Source: an uncultured bacterium (GTDB taxonomy: Bacteria > Bacillota > Clostridia > Oscillospirales > Oscillospiraceae). Taken from it: 35,335 nt of DNA. Position numbers and translations under genes: made by a program. Where the stretch lies: the NCBI GenBank assembly GCA_949286295.1, contig CASECK010000109.1:1-35335 (forward strand), read 5' to 3'. The notes under the pieces were generated by a model. That model saw only the letters and a program-made list of their open reading frames with translations. It made no database searches and was not told where the DNA came from. This document shows, piece by piece, positions 7,020 to 13,815 of this stretch (position 1 is its first letter; each line of letters begins with the position of its first letter).

Positions 7020-8250
7020 GGCAAATCTCCTCCGCTAAGATGACCGGACCTGTCGTCCACTCCCGGCCCGGAGCGGGGATATGATTCCGGCATAAATCGT
7101 ATAAGTCGGTGCAGCGGGCTTCTAAGGCAAAGAGCTTCCGCCCCGGGGCGGTCAATTCTCTCGCGTGGGCGGGCTTTGTGAGAATGGGCAGGGCGGCCTT
7201 TCGCTTCATCTGGCCCAGCAGCTCCTGTCCCCGCAGGTTAAAGCCCAGCACCCGAAGATAGGAGGGGCTGGCCGGGATGTCCGCGCCGGTGATGCCCAGA
7301 TAGGCCCGTAATACCAGCCGCCGCAGCCTTGCGTGGGTATAGCGCCTGGTCTTGGCCAGGCGGAAAAACTCCTCCATACTGGTACAGCTGCGTCCCGCCC
7401 GCTCCAGCCGCTGGGGCAGGCCCTCTCCGGCCCCGGAATCGGGGAGCATAGCCCAGTCCTCCGCCCCCATGGTGCGCACCATGGCCAGAAGTGCCCGTGA
7501 GACCTGAGAGAGGGACGGCGGGGGAGAGGCGCTCTGCTCCAGCAGCGGCCGCGCCCCGGGGACCAGGTATGGTTCCGCCTGGTCCCACCTGCCTTGCTGC
7601 AGGTCCAGGCGAATCTGGGTGGCGGACAGGAAGGCGGGCGGGCAGGCGCCGTCCCGGGACGGGACAAGGCCGCCGTGCTCCGCGCCCCGCCGCAGGACGG
7701 TCATCGGATGGATGCGGCTGCCCAGGGCGTTCAAGGCCCGGATGTACTCGACGCCCAGGTTGTTGTTGGGCCGGGCCAGCAGATTGGCGGTCTCCCGGCC
7801 AGCGCGCTCCTCCACCGCCGCCTGGCGGCAGGCGGCAAAGTTCTCTCCCATGCCGGCCCGGCGGCGGATGGCGGCCTGACACTCCGGGCTGTCCAGACAG
7901 CGGGCCGCCGCCCGCAGGGGCTCCACCTGGCCGCACTCGCTGCCAAAGGACAGATAGTCCACCACGCCGCAGCCCTCCAGCAGGTCGGCTGCTCCCTTGG
8001 CAAACTGCTCGGCGGAGGCGGTGGCATAGACGGTGGGCAGCTCCAGCACCAGGTCCACCCCGCCCAGCAGGGCCAGGCGGGCGCGCAGCCACTTGTCGGC
8101 CACGGCGCAGTCGGCCTGCTGGACCCAATTTCCGCTCATCACGGCGACAACGGCGCAGTCCTCCCCCAGCGCTTGGCGGGTGGCAAAGAGCTGATAGCCA
8201 TGGCCAGTGTGGAAGGGATTGTACTCCGCGACGATGCCGGCAATATGCAT
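7006..8250 (-). CDS. tmcAL: tRNA(Met) cytidine acetate ligase
   Basis: A 414-residue protein matching TmcAL (formerly YlbM), which uses ATP and acetate to acetylate C34 of elongator tRNA-Met. The N-terminal nucleotidyltransferase signature is AGIVAEYNPFHTGHGYQL, with the HTGH (HIGH-like) motif at residues 14-17, followed by VMSGNWVQQAD and LELPTVYATASAEQFA. Later blocks PNNNLGVEYIRAL and the C-terminal helical region also fit. The ATG at 8248-8250 has a strong AGGAGG at 8-nt spacing. It is divergent from acetate kinase, an arrangement common in Firmicutes and apt because the enzyme consumes acetate. I could not identify its own promoter in the shared 188-nt gap. Confidence 0.93.
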   Translation of the reverse strand: MHIAGIVAEYNPFHTGHGYQLFATRQALGEDCAVVAVMSGNWVQQADCAVADKWLRARLALLGGVDLVLELPTVYATASAEQFAKGAADLLEGCGVVDYLSFGSECGQVEPLRAAARCLDSPECQAAIRRRAGMGENFAACRQAAVEERAGRETANLLARPNNNLGVEYIRALNALGSRIHPMTVLRRGAEHGGLVPSRDGACPPAFLSATQIRLDLQQGRWDQAEPYLVPGARPLLEQSASPPPSLSQVSRALLAMVRTMGAEDWAMLPDSGAGEGLPQRLERAGRSCTSMEEFFRLAKTRRYTHARLRRLVLRAYLGITGADIPASPSYLRVLGFNLRGQELLGQMKRKAALPILTKPAHARELTAPGRKLFALEARCTDLYDLCRNHIPAPGREWTTGPVILAEEICHAGR

Positions 8251-8297
8251 GAGGTTGACCTCCTGGTGAAATATCTTCCTCTTTTTCAGAAAAAAGG

Positions 8298-8326
8298 TTG
8301 TCTTTCTTAAAAAAGAGCGGTAAAAT
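8298..8326 (+). promoter_or_regulatory. Sigma-A promoter of ackA
   Basis: TTGTCT (8298-8303), 17 nt, TAAAAT (8321-8326). This gives a roughly 105-nt leader before the ackA start at 8439, with no riboswitch-like structure that I can recognise. Confidence 0.7.
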
Positions 8327-8438
8327 AGAGACCACAGCAGGGATATGCCCCAGCGCAGGGCCTGTCCCCATTGTAGTACATTCCAGACGGATAGGCAACA
8401 CAGCGGACAAAAAATAACAGGAACAGGAGAGGTTTCCC

Positions 8439-9632
8439 ATGAATATTCTGGTCATCAACGCCGGCAGTTCTTCTCTGAAGTATCAGCTGCTGAACCCCGA
8501 GACCGAGCAGGTGCTGGCCAAGGGCCTGTGCGAGCGCATCGGAATCGACGGCAAGTTTACCTATAAACCCGAGGGTAAGCAGGCGCTCAAAGGGGCCGAC
8601 GTGCCCATGCCCACCCATTCCGAGGCCATTCAGGCTGTGCTGAACGCCCTGGTGGACCCGGTCAACGGCGTCATCCACTCCATGAAGGAAATTGACGCGG
8701 TGGGCCACCGGGTGGTCCACGGCGGCGAGAAGTTCTCCCAGTCCGTGGTGATTACCGGCGAGGTCATGGCCGCCATTGAGGAGTGCGACCCCCTTGCTCC
8801 GCTCCACAACCCCGCTAATATCATTGGTATCAAGGCCTGTCAGGCTCTTATGCCTAACACTCCTATGGTGGCTGTGTTTGACACCGCGTTCCACCAGACC
8901 ATGCCCCCTGTGGCGTATACCTATGCCCTGCCCTACGAGTACTATACAAAGGACAAGGTTCGCCGGTACGGCTTCCACGGCACCTCCCACAATTATGTGG
9001 CTGGCCGGGCCGCCGCGATGCTGGGCCGCCCCATCGAGCAGCTGAAGCTCATCTCCTGCCACCTGGGCAACGGCTCCTCCGTCACCGCGATTGACGGCGG
9101 CAAATCGGTAGACACCTCCATGGGCTTTACCCCGCTGGCCGGTCTGCCCATGGGCACCCGGTCCGGCGACATTGACGCGGGCATCCTGGAGTACCTGATG
9201 GGGAAATATCAGATGGACATCCAGCAGATGCTGGAGGTTTTGAATAAGAAGTCCGGCGTGCTGGGGATTTCCGGCGTGTCCTCCGACTTCCGCGACTTGG
9301 AGGAGGCCGCGCCCCAGGGCAACCAGCGGGCCGCCCTGGCGCTGGACGTGTTTGCTTACGGGGTGAAAAAGCTGATTGGCGCTTACGCCGCCGCCATGGG
9401 CGGCGTGGACGCGGTCATCTTCACTGCCGGCGTGGGGGAGAACGGCCCCGAGACCCGGGAGGCGGCCACTGCCGGACTGGAGTTTATGGGCATCAAGCTG
9501 GATGCGGAGAAGAACAAGGTGCGGGGCAAGGAGATGGATGTCTCCGCCGCGGACGCCACGGTGCGCACCCTGGTCATTCCCACCAATGAGGAGCTGATGA
9601 TTGCCCGGGACACCGCCCGCCTGACCCGGTAA
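8439..9632 (+). CDS. ackA: Acetate kinase
   Basis: A 397-residue acetate kinase that interconverts acetyl phosphate plus ADP with acetate plus ATP, giving substrate-level ATP in fermentation. All residues known to be essential in the family occur at standard numbering: Asn7, Ser10, Ser12 and Lys14 in the opening VINAGSSSLKYQ, Arg91 in GHRVVHGG, Asp148 in VFDTAFHQTMP, His180 in YGFHGTSH, Arg241 in MGTRSGDID and Glu384 in PTNEEL. CAGGAGAGG precedes the ATG. It stands alone, with a promoter upstream and a strong terminator 28 nt downstream; no pta, DUF177 or rpmF gene follows, unlike many Firmicutes. Confidence 0.98.
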   Translation: MNILVINAGSSSLKYQLLNPETEQVLAKGLCERIGIDGKFTYKPEGKQALKGADVPMPTHSEAIQAVLNALVDPVNGVIHSMKEIDAVGHRVVHGGEKFSQSVVITGEVMAAIEECDPLAPLHNPANIIGIKACQALMPNTPMVAVFDTAFHQTMPPVAYTYALPYEYYTKDKVRRYGFHGTSHNYVAGRAAAMLGRPIEQLKLISCHLGNGSSVTAIDGGKSVDTSMGFTPLAGLPMGTRSGDIDAGILEYLMGKYQMDIQQMLEVLNKKSGVLGISGVSSDFRDLEEAAPQGNQRAALALDVFAYGVKKLIGAYAAAMGGVDAVIFTAGVGENGPETREAATAGLEFMGIKLDAEKNKVRGKEMDVSAADATVRTLVIPTNEELMIARDTARLTR

Positions 9633-9659
9633 ATTTTCCCATTCCGATGGGTCCTCAAC

Positions 9660-9691
9660 GGGCCGGAGGCACGCTGCCTCCGGCCCCTTTT
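9660..9691 (+). terminator. Intrinsic terminator of ackA
   Basis: A 12-bp perfect stem (9660-9671 with 9675-9686, 3-nt loop) followed by CTTTT. It separates ackA from the promoter of the next operon, which starts three bases later. Confidence 0.92.
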
Positions 9692-9693
9692 CA

Positions 9694-9723
9694 TTGACAA
9701 GAGGATGGATACTATTATATTAT
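9694..9723 (+). promoter_or_regulatory. Sigma-A promoter of the DUF951/radical SAM operon
   Basis: A perfect TTGACA (9694-9699), 18 nt, TATTAT (9718-9723); a perfect TATAAT also lies at 9721-9726 but with 21-nt spacing. The promoter abuts the ackA terminator. Confidence 0.8.
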
Positions 9724-9756
9724 AATGTGGACAAGCATGAAAGCGGAGTGAGCGGT

Positions 9757-9972
9757 ATGGATATCCATGTGAACGACGTTTTGACCCTGAAAAAGACCCA
9801 TCCCTGCGGCAGCCAGGAGTGGCTGGTGCTGCGGGTGGGTATGGATTTTAAAATGCGCTGCCAGGGCTGCGGCCACGAGGTGATGCTGCCCCGGAGCAAA
9901 GTGGAAAAGAACATCCGGAAGGTACTTCGGGACGGGGCGCCGGTGGACGCGTCTGTCCGAAAGGAGGGGTGA
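9757..9972 (+). CDS. DUF951 family protein
   Basis: A 71-residue protein. It opens with MDIHVNDVLTLKKTHPCG, then EWLVLRVGMDFKMRCQGCGHEV, then LPRSKVEKNIRKV, which is the standard DUF951 sequence (small OB/beta-barrel-like proteins of Firmicutes with a C-x2-C pair). Cys17, Cys35 and Cys38 plus His15 or His40 could hold zinc. Function is unknown; nucleic-acid or ribosome-related roles have been guessed. I use the ATG at 9757, because the longer frame runs into the promoter; GCGGAG lies 8 nt upstream. The radical SAM gene starts 4 nt after this stop, so the two are translationally close. Confidence 0.9.
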   Translation: MDIHVNDVLTLKKTHPCGSQEWLVLRVGMDFKMRCQGCGHEVMLPRSKVEKNIRKVLRDGAPVDASVRKEG

Positions 9973-9975
9973 GCG

Positions 9976-10863
9976 ATGCGCTATGACAGCGATTTACTGT
10001 ACCGCCCGCCAGGGGAGTGGAAGAGCTATTTGCTCCAGTGCACCATCGGCTGTTCCAACAATCAATGTACCTTCTGCGGGATGTATAAGGAGAAAACATT
10101 CCGCCTGCGTCCGGTGGAGGAGATTTTAGAGGACATCGATATGGCCAGAGCCTATTATGGCCCTGGCTTAGAGCGGGTCTTTCTCATGGACGGAGACGCC
10201 ATCATCATGCGGACCGGGGACCTGCTGCAGGTGCTGCACAAACTATACCAGAGCTTCCCCCATCTGGAGAAGGTGACCTTGTACGCCGGTCCCAGGAGCA
10301 CCCTGGCGAAAAGTCCGGAGGAGCTGCGCGCCCTGCATCAGGCCGGCCTCTCCAGGGCCTATCTGGGGGTGGAGAGCGGCAGCGACCAGGTGCTGCGCTT
10401 CATCCACAAGGGGGTGGACGCCGCGCAGATGCTTCTGGCCGGCCAGCGCCTGGTGGAGGCGGGCATTGACCTGTGGGTCACCGTCATCCTGGGCATCACC
10501 GGCGCCAGAGGCGAGGGGGGCGGCTGGGAAGAACACATCCGCGCCACCGCCCAGATGATAAACGCCATGCGCCCCCGGCATCTGTCCGCCATGACCTTTG
10601 CCCCGGCTAAGGGCACCCAACTGGGGGAGGACGTGCTGGCCGGACGGTTTGAGGTCTGCTCCCCCGAGCATATTCTGGAGGAGTGCCGCTTGCTGGTGGA
10701 GCTGCTGGATGTGAATCCTCTGCACTTTACCAGCAATCACGCCTCCAACTACCTGCCTTTGAAGGGGGGCCTGCCGGAGGACAGAGAGAAATTCCTCTCC
10801 CTCATCGACCAGGCCATGGCGGGAAAAATCCGCCTGCGCAAGACCCTGAATCGCGGCATCTGA
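9976..10863 (+). CDS. Radical SAM protein
   Basis: A 295-residue radical SAM enzyme of unknown substrate. Cysteines are at 22, 26, 31 and 34 (CTIGCSNNQCTFC). The cluster-binding set is probably Cys26-x4-Cys31-x2-Cys34, or uses Cys22; spacing differs from the textbook CxxxCxxC. Downstream barrel features are VFLMDGDAI, YAGPRSTLAKSPEEL, YLGVESGSDQVLRFIHKGV (the SAM-contacting GxESGSD region) and a C-terminal HFTSNHASNYLPLKGGLP motif. This is the COG1032-like group common in Clostridia without a B12 domain. The ATG at 9976 is preceded by AAGGAGGGG. It is cotranscribed with the DUF951 gene. Confidence 0.9.
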   Translation: MRYDSDLLYRPPGEWKSYLLQCTIGCSNNQCTFCGMYKEKTFRLRPVEEILEDIDMARAYYGPGLERVFLMDGDAIIMRTGDLLQVLHKLYQSFPHLEKVTLYAGPRSTLAKSPEELRALHQAGLSRAYLGVESGSDQVLRFIHKGVDAAQMLLAGQRLVEAGIDLWVTVILGITGARGEGGGWEEHIRATAQMINAMRPRHLSAMTFAPAKGTQLGEDVLAGRFEVCSPEHILEECRLLVELLDVNPLHFTSNHASNYLPLKGGLPEDREKFLSLIDQAMAGKIRLRKTLNRGI

Positions 10864-10878
10864 CGAAGCGGCTTTCTG

Positions 10879-10914
10879 GACCGCCGGCGGGCCAACTTTG
10901 GGCTGCCGGCGGTC
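10879..10914 (+). terminator. Hairpin after the radical SAM gene (possible terminator)
   Basis: A perfect 10-bp GC-rich inverted repeat (10879-10888 with 10905-10914, 16-nt loop) lies 15 nt past the stop. No T-tract follows, so termination is only possible. Confidence 0.45.
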
Positions 10915-11044
10915 TGATTGTCCCCACCGCAGCGCAGGGGGAAAGCTGTAAAAACTGGGAAAAAGCGGGTCGAAAACCGCTTATTTTACTGCAAACAGGA
11001 CAAAATACACAAGCTGAAGCTGGAATTTATGGGCAGTTTTGCCC

Positions 11045-11073
11045 TTGTTTTCACCCCTTGAAATGGTTACAAT
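11045..11073 (+). promoter_or_regulatory. Candidate promoter of the SleB-type hydrolase
   Basis: TTGTTT (11045-11050), 17 nt, TACAAT (11068-11073). Initiation would fall near 11080, inside the cluster of TGACAAA half-sites, which would place a bound regulator directly over the start point. A sporulation sigma factor is also possible but I see no convincing match. Confidence 0.5.
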
Positions 11074-11076
11074 ATG

Positions 11077-11124
11077 GTGACAAAAGTAACACAAGTTGCT
11101 TTTGTTTGTCACTATTTTGACAAA
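11077..11124. repeat. Cluster of three TGACAAA half-sites upstream of the hydrolase
   Basis: TGACAAA occurs at 11078-11084 (plus), 11105-11111 (minus, TTTGTCA) and 11118-11124 (plus). The last two form a 20-bp palindrome with a 6-nt spacer; the first pairs with the second as an 8-bp inverted repeat (11077-11084 with 11105-11112). The arrangement looks like a regulator-binding region; I do not recognise the regulator. Confidence 0.5.
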
Positions 11125-11150
11125 ATTTGTATCCATGGGAGTGAAGACAA

Positions 11151-12200
11151 ATGAAACGCAAGCTTTTCTCCGTGACGCTGTGCGCGTTTGCCTTGCTCCT
11201 CCTGATGGGCGCGGCCACTGTTCCGCAGCAGCCCGCCGCCTTGCTGGCAGAGGAGGAGAGCGCCGTTCTCCATGAGGACGCGCTTGAGACTGACGCACAG
11301 GTCTCTACGGAAAAAGAAGATATGCTCTCCGGTGAGCAGTCCGGCCAAGCTGAGCAGCCTGAGCAGGCCGCCGGAGCCGAAGGGGAAGCTGAGACGGCGG
11401 GAGAGGACGGCGCGGCCGCCGAAGCGGTCCCCGCCGCGCCGGAGGCGGTGCCAGCCCCCACCGGAGACCCCCAGTTTCTGATTGACGGGGTACCCGCCCC
11501 GCTGAACCTGGGTAAATTCCAGGAGAAGGGCGTTACCTATGTGGCCCTGGCCCCCATGGCCCAGGTGTTGGAGCCCAGCGTGGAGATTGGCTGGGACGGC
11601 TCCACGGTCAAGGTCTGCTCCGGGCGCCTGGTGCTCACCGCCAAGGTCGGACAGCTGTATATGGTGGCCAACGGCCGCTATTTGTACCTCCACGAGGGGG
11701 TGCGAATGGTCAACGACATGGTGACCGTGCCGCTGTGGGCCATGGTGAAGGCCTTTGACGCCACGATAAGCTGGGATGCCGCCACCTCCACCGTCAGCGT
11801 CACCCGTGGCTCTGGAGGAATCGTGTCCGGCCAGAGCTACTATGACCAGGAGGATTTGTTCTGGCTGTCCCGGGTCATTTACGCCGAAAGCGGCAACCAG
11901 CCCCTGGAGGGACAGATGGCCGTGGGCAACGTGGTGATGAACCGGGTGGCCAATCCCATCTACCCCAACACCATCCAGGGCGTGCTGGCCCAGAAGAACC
12001 AGTTCAGCACCTATCAGTCCGGCGCGCTGGCCTACCGTACCCCAAACGAGAGCAGCGTCATCGCCGCCAAGCTGGTGCTGGACGGCGGTGTGGTGGAGGA
12101 GACAAAGGGAGCGCTATATTTTGACTCCGCAGTCAGTAGCTGGGCCTCCCGCAACCGGGAATTTGCCATTAAGCTTGGGGGACACAAGTTCTATTACTAA
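11151..12200 (+). CDS. Secreted SleB-type cell wall hydrolase with copper amine oxidase-like N domain
   Basis: A 349-residue exported protein. Residues 1-23 form a signal peptide (basic MKRK then a hydrophobic core). Residues 34-104 are an acidic Ala/Glu-rich low-complexity linker. Residues 107-217 match the copper amine oxidase N-terminal-like domain (stalk) common in clostridial surface proteins (FLIDGVPAPLN ... VTVPLWAMVKAFDATISWD). Residues 235-349 match SleB/hydrolase_2, a lytic transglycosylase acting on peptidoglycan or spore cortex: WLSRVIYAESGNQPLEGQ with catalytic-type Glu246, then VVMNRV, NQFSTY and the C-terminal HKFYY. Monocistronic between a promoter and a terminator. It may act in germination or in vegetative wall turnover; the domain pair does not decide. 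Confidence 0.92.
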   Translation: MKRKLFSVTLCAFALLLLMGAATVPQQPAALLAEEESAVLHEDALETDAQVSTEKEDMLSGEQSGQAEQPEQAAGAEGEAETAGEDGAAAEAVPAAPEAVPAPTGDPQFLIDGVPAPLNLGKFQEKGVTYVALAPMAQVLEPSVEIGWDGSTVKVCSGRLVLTAKVGQLYMVANGRYLYLHEGVRMVNDMVTVPLWAMVKAFDATISWDAATSTVSVTRGSGGIVSGQSYYDQEDLFWLSRVIYAESGNQPLEGQMAVGNVVMNRVANPIYPNTIQGVLAQKNQFSTYQSGALAYRTPNESSVIAAKLVLDGGVVEETKGALYFDSAVSSWASRNREFAIKLGGHKFYY

Positions 12201-12208
12201 GTTTACGA

Positions 12209-12238
12209 AAACAGGACCGCCGGAAGGCGGTCCTGTTT
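12209..12238 (+). terminator. Terminator after the SleB-type gene
   Basis: A perfect 13-bp inverted repeat (12209-12221 with 12226-12238, GGAA loop) begins 9 nt after the stop; its 3' arm ends in TTT. Confidence 0.85.
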
Positions 12239-12280
12239 CCTGTCCTTCCGGCCGGGGCTGGGAAAAACAAAAATAGGGGG

Positions 12281-12309
12281 TTCCTTTTTTGTATATTCAT
12301 GTATATAAT
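12281..12309 (+). promoter_or_regulatory. Candidate promoter of the nusB-recN operon
   Basis: A perfect TATAAT (12304-12309) lies 17 nt after TTCCTT (12281-12286), a poor -35. Initiation near 12316 gives a 40-nt leader to nusB. No other promoter is obvious before recN. Confidence 0.5.
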
Positions 12310-12356
12310 AACATGAGATGCGGTGTGAGCCTTATCCGGTGGGAGGAATTTACGAT

Positions 12357-12869
12357 ATGACAAGAAGCACGGCCCGCGAGATTGCGGTACACCTTATTTT
12401 TTCCCTGAGCTTTGGGCATCAAAGCGCCCAGGAACTGATGGACAGCCAGTTAACCCGCCGGCGCTTCCAGGAGCTGGCGGAGGATATGCCTCTTTATGCC
12501 CAGTTCCCCAATGAAAAGCAGGAGAAGTACATCCGGGAACTGGTCCAGGGCGTATTTTCCCATGGGGCGGAGCTGGACGACTATATCAGCCGGTATGCGG
12601 TGGGGTGGTCCTTTGCCCGCATTCCCCGGATGGCCGCCGCCATCATGCGCACCGCCATGTATGAGGTGCTGTATATGCCGGATATTCCCAACGCCGCCGC
12701 CATCAACGAGGCGGTGGAGATTGCCAAAAACTATGAGCCCCAGGAGGTAGTCTCTTTCCTCAACGGAATTCTGGGCTCTTTCGTCCGGGCCGAATTTGCG
12801 GACGCTCCGCCGAAGCCGGAGAAGAAAGAGACCCGCGCCGGGGCGGACGTGCCGGAAAGCGGAGACTGA
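12357..12869 (+). CDS. nusB: Transcription antitermination factor NusB
   Basis: A 170-residue all-helical protein of the NusB family, which with NusE/S10 binds boxA RNA in rRNA antitermination. It opens with TRSTAREIAVHLIFSLSF, has YIRELVQGVFSHGAELDDYISRYA in the middle, and the diagnostic RIPRMAAAIMRTAMYEVLYM and IPNAAAINEAVEIAKNY near 90-135, followed by FLNGILGSFVR. A charged tail of about 20 residues is extra relative to short homologues. The ATG at 12357 follows GGGAGGA. First gene of an eleven-gene operon running to recN. Confidence 0.95.
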   Translation: MTRSTAREIAVHLIFSLSFGHQSAQELMDSQLTRRRFQELAEDMPLYAQFPNEKQEKYIRELVQGVFSHGAELDDYISRYAVGWSFARIPRMAAAIMRTAMYEVLYMPDIPNAAAINEAVEIAKNYEPQEVVSFLNGILGSFVRAEFADAPPKPEKKETRAGADVPESGD

Positions 12870-12873
12870 AGTC

Positions 12874-13815
12874 ATGACCGTACTGGGGCTGGACACCAGC
12901 AACTACACCACCTCGCTGGCGGTCTTTGACGGCAGCGGGGGATATAACCTCAGCCGCCTGCTGGCCGTTCCGGCCGGCCAGCTTGGCCTGCGCCAGAGCG
13001 AGGCCCTCTTTCAGCATATCCGCGCCCTGCCCCAGCTGTTCTCCCAATTAGCGGGGGAGGGGTGGCTGAAAGGGCTGTCCGCCGTGGGGGCAAGCACCAG
13101 GCCCCGGGCGGTGGAAGGCTCCTATATGCCCTGCTTTCTGGCGGGGGCCTCGCAGGGCGAGGGGGTGGCCCGGACGCTGGGAATCCCGTTTTTTGCCCAT
13201 TCCCACCAACAGGGGCATTTGGCCGCCGCCGCCTGGTCGGCCGGACGGCTGGACCTGCTGGACAGCCCCTTTCTGGCCTGGCACCTGTCCGGGGGCACCA
13301 CAGAACTGTTGAAGGTGGAGCCGCAGGGCTGGTCGGTGCGGGCAGAGATTGTGGGCGGGACCAGCGACATTTCCGCCGGACAGCTCATCGACCGCTCCGG
13401 TGTGCTGCTGGGCCTGCCATTCCCCGCCGGTAAAGAGCTTGACCGGCTATATGGGCAGGGGGAGGGCGAGGAGAAGTACCGGATAAAACTGGACGGCTTG
13501 ACCTTCTCTCTGTCCGGCATGGAAAATAAGGTCCGCCGGATGGTACAGGCGGGCCGCGGGCCGGGGGAGGTGGCCCGGTTTGTGCTGGATACGGTGACGG
13601 GGGTGGTGGTGCGGACCACCCTGCGGGCTATGGAGCGCTGGCCTGGGCTGCCGGTGCTGTGCTCTGGGGGAGTGGCCTCTAACACCCGTCTGCGCCAGGC
13701 CATGGAGCGCGCCTGCTCCGCTGTGTTCGCCGGCGCGCAGTACTCCACCGACAACGCCATGGGCACCGCCATCCTCACCTGGCGCGCCCTGCAGGCGGGG
13801 GAGGCGGGCCAATGA
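12874..13815 (+). CDS. TsaD/Kae1-like (peptidase M22 family) paralogue
   Basis: A 313-residue ASKHA-fold protein related to TsaD (Kae1), the enzyme for tRNA t6A. It opens with VLGLDTSNYTTSLAVFD in place of the GIETSCDETSVA motif of true TsaD, keeps the metal-site pair His111 and His115 in HSHQQGH, has LSGGTTELLKV as the second phosphate-binding region, and keeps Asp in the STDNAMGTA segment. The altered N-terminal motif and short length suggest a paralogue rather than the cell's t6A enzyme, which would be encoded elsewhere; not testable here. The ATG at 12874 is 4 nt after nusB and its stop overlaps the xseA start by 4 nt. In Bacillus this operon slot holds folD. Confidence 0.85.
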   Translation: MTVLGLDTSNYTTSLAVFDGSGGYNLSRLLAVPAGQLGLRQSEALFQHIRALPQLFSQLAGEGWLKGLSAVGASTRPRAVEGSYMPCFLAGASQGEGVARTLGIPFFAHSHQQGHLAAAAWSAGRLDLLDSPFLAWHLSGGTTELLKVEPQGWSVRAEIVGGTSDISAGQLIDRSGVLLGLPFPAGKELDRLYGQGEGEEKYRIKLDGLTFSLSGMENKVRRMVQAGRGPGEVARFVLDTVTGVVVRTTLRAMERWPGLPVLCSGGVASNTRLRQAMERACSAVFAGAQYSTDNAMGTAILTWRALQAGEAGQ

